From positions 1-22,585 of the forward strand of contig JASJHQ010000026.1 of assembly GCA_037625715.1 (NCBI GenBank): a stretch of 22,585 bases of DNA, written 5' to 3'. How positions within the stretch are numbered: the first letter of the stretch is position 1; every line of letters starts with the position of its first letter. Source of the DNA: JABAYQ01 sp018608925 (GTDB taxonomy: Bacteria; Bacteroidota; Bacteroidia; Flavobacteriales; UBA7312). Positions 1-6,168 of the stretch are shown piece after piece. The notes below the pieces were generated by a model, which saw only the letters and a program-made list of their open reading frames with translations, had not been told where the DNA came from and searched no databases. The position numbers and the translations under genes were made by a program.

Positions 1-1
1 T

Positions 2-358
2 TTTGAAGGAATAACCAATCTATGTGTTATCGAAGAAGATCAATTTGATTGCTTGGGAGAGGAATATTGCTTAGAAATTGAAGTAAAAAGACTAGTAAAT
101 ATTACAGAGTATACTGATTAATTTTTCGTAGTCTATCCTAATCCATTTAGAGATGAGACAACTGTTAAATTTACTAATCCGACTAACTCTATTGTCAACA
201 TCACATTAATGGATATAAGAGGAAGAATAGTGAGAAAATACGAAAAGATTAATGATAATCAGTTGATTATTAAAAGAAGAGAACTTACGAGTGGACTTTA
301 TTATTTAGAATTAGAATTAGATAATAACAGATTTCGAAATACTATTGTTATTGAATAA
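2..358 (+). pseudogene. C-terminal end of a T9SS-secreted protein, interrupted by an in-frame stop
   Basis: Reading frame 2 is open from the window edge and contains a Cys-rich stretch (LCVIEEDQFDCLGEEYCLEI), then a TAA at 119-121. The same frame continues as a type A T9SS sorting domain: YPNPF, then DIRGRIV, then SGLYYLELE, ending at TAA 356-358. In this family the C-terminal domain carries the exported protein across the outer membrane and is removed or anchored at the surface. The frame matches on both sides of the stop, so one base substitution (or a sequencing error) explains the break, not an indel. No start codon lies between the stop and the YPNPF motif. The protein's main domain lies outside the window and its function cannot be told. 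A product ending at 119 would lack its sorting signal. Confidence 0.75.
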
Positions 359-490
359 AAAAGTTCGAATGATTCATCTTAAAAGGTACAAAAAGAGGGG
401 TGAAAAAAAACTAATAAAAGTGACGTTATTTATACAGATTAACTATTGTAAAAAAGTCTTAAATTTTATTAATTCATAAAATGAATATAG

Positions 491-498
491 TAGCTTTA
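491..498 (+). promoter_or_regulatory. possible -7 box for the DUF2237 gene
   Basis: TAGCTTTA matches the Bacteroidota -7 consensus TAnnTTTG at 7 of 8 positions and lies 14 nt before the ATG at 513. The sequence around it is very AT-rich, so chance matches are likely. I see no convincing -33 element. Confidence 0.3.
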
Positions 499-512
499 TA
501 AAAATATAAAAA

Positions 513-875
513 ATGAAAAACGTATTTGGCGAAATACTAAATTCTTGTTGTAACCACCCAATAACTGGATATTTTAGAGATGGTTTTTGCAGAACTGAAG
601 AAACAGATTTTGGTAAGCATACAGTATGCGCAATTATAACTAATGAATTTTTAGAGTTTTCTAAACTAAAAGGAAATGATCTTTCAACACCTCAAGAACA
701 ATATTTATTTCCAGGACTTAAAAATGGAGATAAATGGTGTTTATGTGTTCTTAGATGGAAAGAAGCTTTTGATGCAGGTTGCGCCCCCAAAGTGGATCTT
801 GAATCTACAAATGAAAAAGCTTTAAAACATGTTTCGTTAGATGATTTAGTTAAGAACGCAGCAATAAAAATTTAA
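513..875 (+). CDS. DUF2237 family protein
   Basis: A 120-residue protein that I recognise as DUF2237, a small conserved family of unknown biochemical role. Family hallmarks run from the start: NVFGEILNSC, then PITGYFRDGFC, HTVCAIITNEFLEFSK, GNDLSTP, FPGLKNGDKWCLC and a terminal segment with EKALKHV. Six or more cysteines (about 12, 13, 26, 39, 76, 78 and 90) lie in conserved motifs, which may mean metal or redox chemistry, but that is inference. There is no signal peptide or membrane segment, so it is probably cytoplasmic. Length and start agree with the family. It sits alone between a broken T9SS gene and a DUF1801 gene, with GTTCGAA repeats on each side, and looks like a recently acquired single-gene unit. 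Confidence 0.85.
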   Translation: MKNVFGEILNSCCNHPITGYFRDGFCRTEETDFGKHTVCAIITNEFLEFSKLKGNDLSTPQEQYLFPGLKNGDKWCLCVLRWKEAFDAGCAPKVDLESTNEKALKHVSLDDLVKNAAIKI

Positions 876-906
876 ATATTAATACGTATTAGTTTATATT
901 GATAGA

Positions 907-934
907 GTTCGAAAATAAGAACCTTTAGGCCCAC
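907..934 (+). repeat. cassette-edge repeat, copy B
   Basis: A 28-nt element starting GTTCGAAA and ending AGGCCCAC. It matches copy C (1427-1453) at most positions, including both ends, with one indel and a few substitutions. It lies between the DUF2237 and DUF1801 genes. It resembles the TTCGA loop plus acceptor end of a tRNA, but the T-stem does not pair. Confidence 0.55.
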
Positions 935-941
935 TAAAAAT

Positions 942-975
942 AAACCCACTCATTTGAGTGGGTTTTATTATTTTT
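942..975 (+). terminator. intrinsic terminator after the DUF2237 gene
   Basis: A perfect 10-bp stem (942-951 with 956-965, AAACCCACTC/GAGTGGGTTT) with a 4-nt loop is followed by a T-rich run. It lies about 65 nt past the DUF2237 stop and just before the next gene's ATG, so that gene probably starts from its own promoter. Confidence 0.8.
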
Positions 976-976
976 G
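969..976 (+). promoter_or_regulatory. -7 box for the DUF1801 gene, leaderless start
   Basis: TATTTTTG is a perfect match to TAnnTTTG and ends only 5 nt before the ATG at 982. Transcription would begin at or beside the start codon, giving a leaderless message. It overlaps the U-tract of the upstream terminator. Confidence 0.5.
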
Positions 977-981
977 CGATT

Positions 982-1422
982 ATGTCCATAGAAAAATATA
1001 TAGCTGATTTACCACAACCACAGAAGGATTCTGTAGAGGAGATAGTATCTGTCATAAGAAAATATTTACCAAAAGGATTTCATGAACAAATAAATTATGG
1101 AATGCCATCATGGGTAGTGCCTCACTCAATATATCCTGAGGGCTATCATTGTTCACCTGAACTTCCTTTGCCATTCTTAGGAATCTCATCAAGAAAAAAT
1201 TTCATTTCATTATATCATATGGGTATTTACGCTAATGAATCTTTGATGAATTGGTTTGTCAATGAATATCCAAATCATTGTAAATACAAATTAGATATGG
1301 GGAAAAGCTGTATTCGTTTTAAAAAGTTAGAAGATATTCCTTTTAAACTCATTGGTGAGCTTTGCTCCAAAATGACTGCAAAAGAATGGATTGATATATA
1401 TGAAAAAAAATTCAAGGCTTAA
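982..1422 (+). CDS. DUF1801 (YdhG-like) domain protein
   Basis: A 146-residue protein from the ATG at 982. An earlier in-frame ATG at 958 lies inside the terminator hairpin and upstream of the -7 box, so I reject it. It has the DUF1801 pattern: an N-terminal helix pair (IEKYIADLPQPQKDSVEEI), then HEQINYGMPSW, a strand with FLGISSRKNFISLYHMG, and a C-terminal part with SCIRFKKLEDIP. The fold is of the iron-chaperone/YdhG type. The cellular role of most members is not established, and some are annotated as frataxin-like on weak grounds. It is soluble, with no signal peptide. It is bracketed by the two best copies of the GTTCGAA...GGCCCAC repeat, and its stop codon opens the 14-nt word shared with the end of the T9SS fragment at 356. 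Confidence 0.85.
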   Translation: MSIEKYIADLPQPQKDSVEEIVSVIRKYLPKGFHEQINYGMPSWVVPHSIYPEGYHCSPELPLPFLGISSRKNFISLYHMGIYANESLMNWFVNEYPNHCKYKLDMGKSCIRFKKLEDIPFKLIGELCSKMTAKEWIDIYEKKFKA

Positions 1423-1426
1423 AAAA

Positions 1427-1453
1427 GTTCGAAATTAGGACCGTAAGGCCCAC
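1427..1453 (+). repeat. cassette-edge repeat, copy C
   Basis: A 27-nt copy of the element at 907-934, with the same GTTCGAAA start and AAGGCCCAC end. Its left edge extends to the DUF1801 stop codon: TAAAAAAGTTCGAA at 1420-1433 is identical to 356-369, which also begins with a stop codon. Its right end (GGCCCACC) is the first legible codon sequence of the T9SS remnant that follows. Confidence 0.55.
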
Positions 1454-1740
1454 CTATTCCACAAGAGGATAATACTGTTAGCATTGGCCATAAAACAGAA
1501 TTTAAAGCCAAGATATACCCTAACCCAACTACTGGCCTACTAAACATAGAAGCCCAAGATTTTGCGGCTAAAGTAGTCGTTACCGATGTGTTGGGTAAAG
1601 TACAGTACCAAGCACCTATTGTGCCTGCTAGCACCAATACTTTGTACCTACAAGAACTAAGCTTAGGAACTTATTTCTTACAATTAGTAGATGAGCAAGG
1701 AAACCTATTGTTTAACGATAAATTCCTCAAAGTGAAATGA
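1447..1740 (+). pseudogene. C-terminal fragment of a T9SS-secreted protein, missing its front end
   Basis: From a stop at 1444-1446 the frame reads GPPIPQEDNTVSIG and then a complete type A T9SS sorting domain: IYPNPTTGLLNIE, VVVTDVLGKV, LSLGTYFLQLVDEQG and a TGA stop at 1738-1740. There is no plausible start codon, signal peptide or passenger domain, so this is the tail of a gene whose front was removed or displaced. The legible part begins inside repeat copy C, which suggests that the rearrangement joining DUF1801 to this tail happened there. It differs in sequence from the sorting domain at 134-355, so the two are not halves of a simple duplication. Confidence 0.8.
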
Positions 1741-1763
1741 GAAAATTATAAAAAACTAAAGCC

Positions 1764-1936
1764 ATGAAAAACCTATACATTCTAACGGTGCTCGCCCTAT
1801 TTTACCAAACAGGAAATGCCCAAACAACAAAAACCTAATTAATCTAAACCATATAGAGCAAGGAAACTACATTTTGCATATTAAGGACAAAGAAGGAAAC
1901 CAAATAGAAGCAAAATCTTTTGTTAAAATAAGATGA
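1764..1936 (+). pseudogene. internally deleted T9SS protein: signal peptide joined to sorting-domain tail
   Basis: The ATG at 1764 opens a 24-residue reading frame with a clear signal peptide: MKNLYILTVLALFYQTGNA|Q, stop at 1836-1838. A few bases on, in another frame (about 1841-1936), is the end of a T9SS sorting domain: NHIEQGNYILHIKDKEGNQ and SFVKIR, stop at 1934-1936. The whole middle of the gene is missing. This is best read as a large internal deletion leaving both ends of one secreted-protein gene, with a frame change at the join. A 24-residue peptide could still be made, but I see no reason to think it is functional. Confidence 0.7.
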
Positions 1937-1957
1937 GAAAGTCTGTATTTGCTTCTT

Positions 1958-2000
1958 AACAGAACTGGTGCGACTCCGAACGAGGAGCGTGCCAACTGTT
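1958..2000. repeat. REP-like imperfect hairpin
   Basis: Arms 1967-1977 and 1984-1993 pair as GGTGCGACTCC with GGAGCGTGCC, with two wobble pairs and one bulged A, around a 6-nt loop. Outer arms AACAG (1958-1962) and CTGTT (1996-2000) extend the stem across a small internal loop. The sequence is richer in GC than its surroundings and lies in non-coding DNA. It looks like a dispersed palindromic element, but only one copy is in the window. Confidence 0.45.
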
Positions 2001-2124
2001 AGGGAGTTTAAAAGATTGGCCTGTACTTGTCATTGCCAACTTTAATTTTTCCAGGGGAGGGAAAGTCGATAGGGATCAGTAGCAATTTAGCAAAAAAACT
2101 TTTTTTTGTTAAAGACAGTGCCAT
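2001..2124. other. non-coding stretch with no recognisable gene
   Basis: No open frame with protein-like composition is visible on either strand. The word TGCCAACT occurs at the end of the preceding hairpin and again near 2037-2044, and an A-run/T-run pair lies near 2090-2108. Like the rest of 1740-2150, it looks like debris from earlier insertions. Confidence 0.4.
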
Positions 2125-2156
2125 AAAAAAAGCCCAACTAAATGTTGGGCTTTTTT
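2125..2156 (-). terminator. intrinsic terminator of the tadA-bacilliredoxin unit
   Basis: Stem GCCCAAC (2132-2138) pairs with GTTGGGC (2144-2150) around a 5-nt loop, flanked by A7 and T6 runs. Read on the minus strand it lies about 20 nt after the bacilliredoxin stop and ends in a U-tract. The A/T flanks would let it work in both directions. Confidence 0.85.
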
Positions 2157-2176
2157 ATAAACTAATTTTTTATTTG

Positions 2177-2590
2177 TTAGCAGAACTCGTCGAAAGCTTG
2201 AGTTAAATTTTCGGCAATTAATGGAGCCGGACGACCTTCGATGTGGTGTCTTTCAATAAAGTGAACTAATTCGCCATCTTTAAATAATGCAATCGATGGA
2301 GAAGATGGAGGGTAAGGCAAACAATAATCTCTTACTTTAGCTACCGCTTCTTTATCCTGACCAGCAAAAACAGTAGTTAGCTTAGTAGGCACTTTAGTAT
2401 GTTTAGCAGCCATTTTTACAGAAGGGCGAGCATTACCTGCCGCACATCCGCAAACCGAGTTTATCATCACTAAAACAGATCCTGATTTAGCACCTAATAT
2501 ATCGTCTACTTCTTGTTCTGTTCGCATTTCCGTAAAGCCTTCTTGAGTAAGGTCCAAACGCATTGGGGTACATATTTCTTCTGGATACAT
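2177..2590 (-). CDS. BrxA/BrxB-type bacilliredoxin (YphP/YqiW family)
   Basis: A thioredoxin-fold disulfide reductase that, in the characterised Bacillus members, removes bacillithiol from modified proteins. I start it at the ATG at 2590 (MYPEEI, 137 residues), which aligns with the family start and leaves a 22-nt gap after tadA. A longer form to 2638 would overlap tadA. The active site is C47-G-C49 in NSVCGCAAG, with family motifs VFAGQDKEA, PPSSPSIALFKDGE and ERHHIEG. Extra cysteines are C7, C90 and the final C137. It is cytoplasmic. It lies just downstream of tadA on the same strand, probably co-transcribed. Whether this organism makes bacillithiol cannot be judged here. Confidence 0.9.
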   Translation of the reverse strand: MYPEEICTPMRLDLTQEGFTEMRTEQEVDDILGAKSGSVLVMINSVCGCAAGNARPSVKMAAKHTKVPTKLTTVFAGQDKEAVAKVRDYCLPYPPSSPSIALFKDGELVHFIERHHIEGRPAPLIAENLTQAFDEFC

Positions 2591-2612
2591 ATCTTTTATA
2601 TTTAGTACAAAT

Positions 2613-3065
2613 TTACTTAAGTTCTCGCTTGCTTCCAAAGAAATCTTTTAAGATTTGAGCGCACTCCTCATCTAAGATTCCGTCTACACATTTACTTTTA
2701 GGGTGTAAAGCATTCGATGCTTTGCTTCTAAAGCCTCTTTTAGGATCGCTAGCACCAAAAACAAGGGTGCCTATTCGAGTCCAATAACTGGCTCCAGCAC
2801 ACATTAAACAAGGCTCTAAAGTAACGTAAAGAGTGCATTCGTTTAAAAACTTACCTCCCAAATAATCGGATGCTGAAGTAAAAGCCAGCATTTCGGCATG
2901 AGCAGTAACGTCGTTTAATTTTTCAGTAAAATTATGGGCTCTAGCAATAATCTGGTCGTCGCAAACTACAATTGCACCTACCGGAACCTCGTCCATTTCC
3001 AAAGCTTTTTGAGCTTCTTTCAAAGCCTCTTTCATATAAAAATCGTGGGAGCGTTCTGTTACCAT
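2613..3065 (-). CDS. tadA: tRNA-specific adenosine deaminase TadA
   Basis: A 150-residue zinc deaminase that converts adenosine-34 to inosine in tRNA-Arg(ACG), widening wobble decoding. The cytidine-deaminase fold motifs are intact: VPVGAIVV, then H56-A-E58 (zinc ligand and proton shuttle) and PC86-LMC89 (two zinc ligands). The C-terminal KRGFRSKASNALHP matches the family's substrate-binding region in position. The length is normal for bacterial TadA and the start at 3065 is the only reasonable one. A near-consensus -7 box lies upstream. Members of this fold can be hard to tell from guanine deaminases, but the HAEM/PCLMCAGA pattern and length favour TadA. Confidence 0.88.
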   Translation of the reverse strand: MVTERSHDFYMKEALKEAQKALEMDEVPVGAIVVCDDQIIARAHNFTEKLNDVTAHAEMLAFTSASDYLGGKFLNECTLYVTLEPCLMCAGASYWTRIGTLVFGASDPKRGFRSKASNALHPKSKCVDGILDEECAQILKDFFGSKRELK

Positions 3066-3081
3066 TCTATTGTAAAATTTT

Positions 3082-3089
3082 TGCCAAGA
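3082..3089 (-). promoter_or_regulatory. -7 box for tadA
   Basis: On the minus strand the sequence reads TATCTTGG, 7 of 8 positions of TAnnTTTG, about 16 nt upstream of the tadA start. It faces away from the promoter of the OmpA-like gene in the same short intergenic space. Confidence 0.5.
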
Positions 3090-3109
3090 TAAGCTAATAA
3101 TAAATTATG

Positions 3110-3117
3110 TACTTTTA
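3110..3117 (+). promoter_or_regulatory. -7 box for the OmpA-like gene
   Basis: TACTTTTA matches TAnnTTTG at 7 of 8 positions and lies 22 nt before the ATG at 3140. The 19-nt block starting here recurs with one mismatch upstream of the small signal-peptide-like frames at 22426. Confidence 0.4.
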
Positions 3118-3139
3118 CAAAACTTAAAACTATATTAAA

Positions 3140-4273
3140 ATGAAAAAACTCGTACTCACACTATGTCTTATAATTCCATTTATAGGATTTTCACAAAAAG
3201 TAGAATGACTAGAAAAAGAACGGATTAATGTCCAATTTAGAACAGGAGCTGTTTATGACCATTATGCCCAAAACAAAGATGCTAACTCTCCCGATTTAAG
3301 CAGCAACTACGAAAACGAAATTACCTTAAACTCTACACTTAGTCTCTATTACAATATAAATCCAAAGCTCAGTTTTGGATTAGACATTGGCCACGGGAAA
3401 ATTTATGGAGAAAACGATTTGCAATATTACCAAGGAGATTTCGAAGAGCTAAACTTCAATGCCAAATTAAACTTTCTAACATATAAAAAATTAGAATTGT
3501 ATGGTAGAGTTTCTACTGGTGTTATTCGCTACCAATCTCAAAGAAACTTTTTGAGTAACGATATGATAATAAGCGAAGCAGAAGGGGAAGCCCTAAAATC
3601 TAGCCTTGCTCTTGGAGTAGAATACCGATTTAAAAGACAATGGTCGGTTTTGTTCGACGCTAGTTTCAACAGAGTCGATAATGACAACTTTGATGCCTGG
3701 GACGATGGCCTAGGCAACTCCAAATACTTGGTTACTTCAATAGGATTAAAATACGATCTGGTAGCTCCTTCTAAAAATAAGAAAGACGAAATTCTCGACA
3801 ACAAAAAAGAAATTAAGAGAAGGGTAAAAGCAAACCACGATGCTAATGTAGAGCCACGTTTGCAAGAAATAGAAGATCAAATTGCAAGCCATAGCCACCA
3901 GATAAACAAAGAAGACCTGATTATAGAAAGCAATGAAACTAAAACAAAGCACCACTTCTTCTTCGAAACAAGCGAGCATCTGGTTAGCATCAACTCCTTA
4001 GAAAGAGTTGTTGATATTGCCGATATTATGAAAGCCAACAGCGCTTACAAAGCCAATGTTACTGGCTATGCCGATTCCGATGCCAGCACTATTCTTAATG
4101 AAATGCTATCCCAAAAAAGGGCAGAGAATATTAAGAAATACTTAGTCTCTTTAGGTATCGATGGTAGCCGAATTTCTACTTTTTATAAAGGAGAAGCAAG
4201 TCCACTTGCTCCCAATGATAGCCAACTAAACAAACAGCTAAACAGAAGAGTAGATGTTATACTTGTAAACTAA
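3140..4273 (+). pseudogene. OmpA-family outer membrane protein, interrupted by in-frame TGA
   Basis: A 377-codon frame broken only by TGA at 3206-3208 (codon 23). Codons 1-18 are a signal peptide (MKKLVLTLCLIIPFIGFS|QK). After the stop come beta-barrel-like strands (about 25-205), a charged helical linker (about 210-265) and an OmpA peptidoglycan-binding domain (about 270-377) with TGYADS (308-313), a long helix SQKRAENIKKYL, and the closing NRRVDV. The intact protein would span the outer membrane and bind peptidoglycan. The frame is unchanged across the stop, so a TGG-to-TGA change is a simple explanation. The next possible start, a TTG at 3419, lacks a signal peptide. The rest shows no decay, so this is a recent mutation, a sequencing error, or (less likely) readthrough. 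Confidence 0.8.
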
Positions 4274-4291
4274 GAAACACACACAATAATT

Positions 4292-4325
4292 AAAAGCTGG
4301 AAAGGATATCTTTCCAGCTTTTTTT
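4292..4325 (+). terminator. intrinsic terminator after the OmpA-like gene
   Basis: A perfect 13-bp stem (4292-4304 with 4310-4322, core GCTGGAAAG/CTTTCCAGC) with a 5-nt loop is followed by a T-run. It starts 19 nt past the stop codon. Confidence 0.92.
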
Positions 4326-4363
4326 ATGCTCTTTTTGATGGTATAATAAAGCCAAATAAATCG

Positions 4364-4371
4364 TAATTTCG
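4364..4371 (+). promoter_or_regulatory. -7 box for aspS
   Basis: TAATTTCG matches TAnnTTTG at 7 of 8 positions, 21 nt before the ATG at 4393. It supports the ATG over an in-frame TTG at 4372 that touches the box. Confidence 0.5.
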
Positions 4372-4392
4372 TTGTCAAATAAATTTATCAAA

Positions 4393-6135
4393 ATGTTACG
4401 ATCGCATCATTGTGGAGCCTTGAGCTCAAAAAATATTGGAGAAGAAGTTGTTTTAAGTGGTTGGGTACAGAAAGCTCGAGATCTTGGAGGGATGACATTT
4501 GTCGATTTAAGAGACAGATACGGAATAACTCAACTGGCTTTTAACCTAGAAAGCAATTCCGAATTATGCATGGCTGCCCGTAAATTAGGCCGTGAATTTG
4601 TTATTCAGATTGAAGGAAAAGTAATCGAGCGATCGAGCAAAAATGCAAAAATAGCAACCGGAGATATCGAAATAGAAGTGAGCAAATTAAAAGTGCTAAA
4701 CGCTTCTAAAACACCTCCTTTTACTATTGAAAACGAAACCGATGGCGGCGACGATTTAAGAATGCAATACAGGTACTTAGATATCCGTCGTAATCCGGTT
4801 AGAGAAAATTTAATCTTAAGACACCGACTGTCTACCGAAACAAGAAAGTATTTAGACGCTCAGAGTTTTATAGAAGTAGAAACACCTTATCTAATAAAAT
4901 CTACTCCCGAAGGAGCTAGAGATTTTGTAGTGCCTTCCCGAATGAATGAAGGACAGTTTTATGCCCTTCCTCAATCGCCACAAACCTTTAAGCAATTGCT
5001 AATGGTGGGTGGTATCGATAAGTATTATCAAATAGTAAAGTGTTTTAGAGATGAAGATTTAAGAGCAGACCGCCAGCCTGAGTTTACTCAAATTGACTGC
5101 GAAATGTCTTTTATCGAACAAGAAGATATTTTAAATATGTTCGAAGGTTTAACCCGACACTTACTTAAAGAAATTAAAGGAGTAGAGCTACAACAATTCC
5201 CTCGCATGAGCTATGACGATGCTATGCGATTATACGGATCAGATAAGCCAGACATTCGTTTCGAAATGCAATTTAGCGAACTAAATGAAGTATGTCAGCA
5301 AAACGATTTTGTAGTTTTCGATAGTGCCGAATTAGTAGTGGGTATTTGTGCGAAAGGATGTGGAGACTGGACCAGAAAACAAATCGATAAACTAACCGAC
5401 TTTGTAAAGCGCCCTCAAATTGGAGCAAAAGGACTTATCTATTGCAAATACAACCAAGATGGTACTTTTAAATCGTCGGTAGATAAATTCTTTAGCCAAG
5501 AAGATTTAGCAAAATGGGCCCATAAAATGGGTGCCCAAAAAGGCGATTTAATGTTCTTACTTTCGGGAGATACCGATAAAGTAAGAAAGCAAATGAACGA
5601 ACTTAGATTAGAAATAGGCCAACAATTAGGCTTAAGAGACCAAAAGGTTTTTGCTCCTCTATGGGTAGTAGATTTCCCATTATTAGAATGGGACGAAGAA
5701 ACACAAAGATACCACGCTATGCACCACCCTTTTACTTCACCAAAGCCAAACGATATCGCCAAACTCGATACCGACCCAGCTGCAGTAAGAGCAAACGCAT
5801 ACGATTTAGTAATGAATGGTAGCGAAATAGGTGGCGGATCTATCCGTATTCACGATAAAGATTTGCAAAAACTAATGTTTAAACACTTAGGCTTTAGCGA
5901 AGAACAAGCAAAAGATCAGTTTGGTTTCTTAATGAATGCTTTCGAATATGGGGCTCCTCCACATGGTGGTATCGCTTTCGGATTCGATAGACTGTGCTCT
6001 CTATTCGGAGGCCAAGAAAGTATCCGAGATTTCATAGCCTTCCCTAAAAACAATTCGGGAAGAGACGTTATGATAGACGCTCCTTCTATTATCGATAACA
6101 GTCAGCTCGACGAGCTACACATAAAACTTAAATAA
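4393..6135 (+). CDS. aspS: aspartate-tRNA ligase (AspRS)
   Basis: A class II synthetase that charges tRNA-Asp with aspartate using ATP. From the ATG at 4393 it has 580 residues, normal for the bacterial type with the inserted GAD domain. The N-terminal OB fold (about 1-110, GWVQKARDLGGMTFVDLRDR) reads the anticodon. Motif 2 is CFRDEDLRADRQPEFTQ, with the ATP-binding Arg at 219. The bacterial insert covers roughly 275-420. Motif 3 is GIAFGFDRL, with Arg 533. An upstream TTG at 4372 would add seven residues but overlaps the promoter. The gene stands alone, with terminators on both sides and its own -7 box. Whether the enzyme also charges tRNA-Asn depends on the presence of AsnRS elsewhere. Confidence 0.97.
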   Translation: MLRSHHCGALSSKNIGEEVVLSGWVQKARDLGGMTFVDLRDRYGITQLAFNLESNSELCMAARKLGREFVIQIEGKVIERSSKNAKIATGDIEIEVSKLKVLNASKTPPFTIENETDGGDDLRMQYRYLDIRRNPVRENLILRHRLSTETRKYLDAQSFIEVETPYLIKSTPEGARDFVVPSRMNEGQFYALPQSPQTFKQLLMVGGIDKYYQIVKCFRDEDLRADRQPEFTQIDCEMSFIEQEDILNMFEGLTRHLLKEIKGVELQQFPRMSYDDAMRLYGSDKPDIRFEMQFSELNEVCQQNDFVVFDSAELVVGICAKGCGDWTRKQIDKLTDFVKRPQIGAKGLIYCKYNQDGTFKSSVDKFFSQEDLAKWAHKMGAQKGDLMFLLSGDTDKVRKQMNELRLEIGQQLGLRDQKVFAPLWVVDFPLLEWDEETQRYHAMHHPFTSPKPNDIAKLDTDPAAVRANAYDLVMNGSEIGGGSIRIHDKDLQKLMFKHLGFSEEQAKDQFGFLMNAFEYGAPPHGGIAFGFDRLCSLFGGQESIRDFIAFPKNNSGRDVMIDAPSIIDNSQLDELHIKLK

Positions 6136-6137
6136 TA

Positions 6138-6168
6138 AAAAAGCCTCCAAATTTGGAGGCTTTTTTAT
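6138..6168. terminator. bidirectional terminator between aspS and hppD
   Basis: A perfect palindrome centred on GCCTCCAAATTTGGAGGC (6143-6160) with A- and T-runs on the two sides. It fills the 33-nt gap between two converging genes and can end transcription from either side. Confidence 0.92.

Noticed and set aside
907..1453. Integron attC sites around the DUF1801 gene
   Set aside because: attC needs RYYYAAC first and GTTRRRY last on the same strand, with inner paired boxes. Here GTTCGAA comes first and GGCCCAC last, the boxes mismatch the consensus, and 27-28 nt is too short.
1427..1453. tRNA gene fragment (TTCGA loop, GGCCCACC end)
   Set aside because: The bases on either side of TTCGAAA do not pair as a T-stem, and no D-arm or anticodon arm lies upstream.
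1419..1637. 72-codon minus-strand frame
   Set aside because: It is antisense to the T9SS sorting domain at 1447-1740, has no promoter, and its codons are the shadow of the plus-strand frame.
3419..4273. Separate OmpA-domain gene starting at TTG 3419
   Set aside because: The same frame continues upstream with protein-like sequence back to a good signal peptide at 3140. A TTG start here would give an exported protein without a signal.
4372..4392. TTG start for aspS giving seven extra residues
   Set aside because: It overlaps the -7 box, and the ATG at 4393 gives the normal N-terminus of the family.
5439..5762. 107-codon minus-strand frame inside aspS
   Set aside because: It is fully antisense to conserved AspRS sequence and its composition fits a shadow frame. 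The same holds for the other antisense frames within hppD, cysS, polA and the EamA gene.
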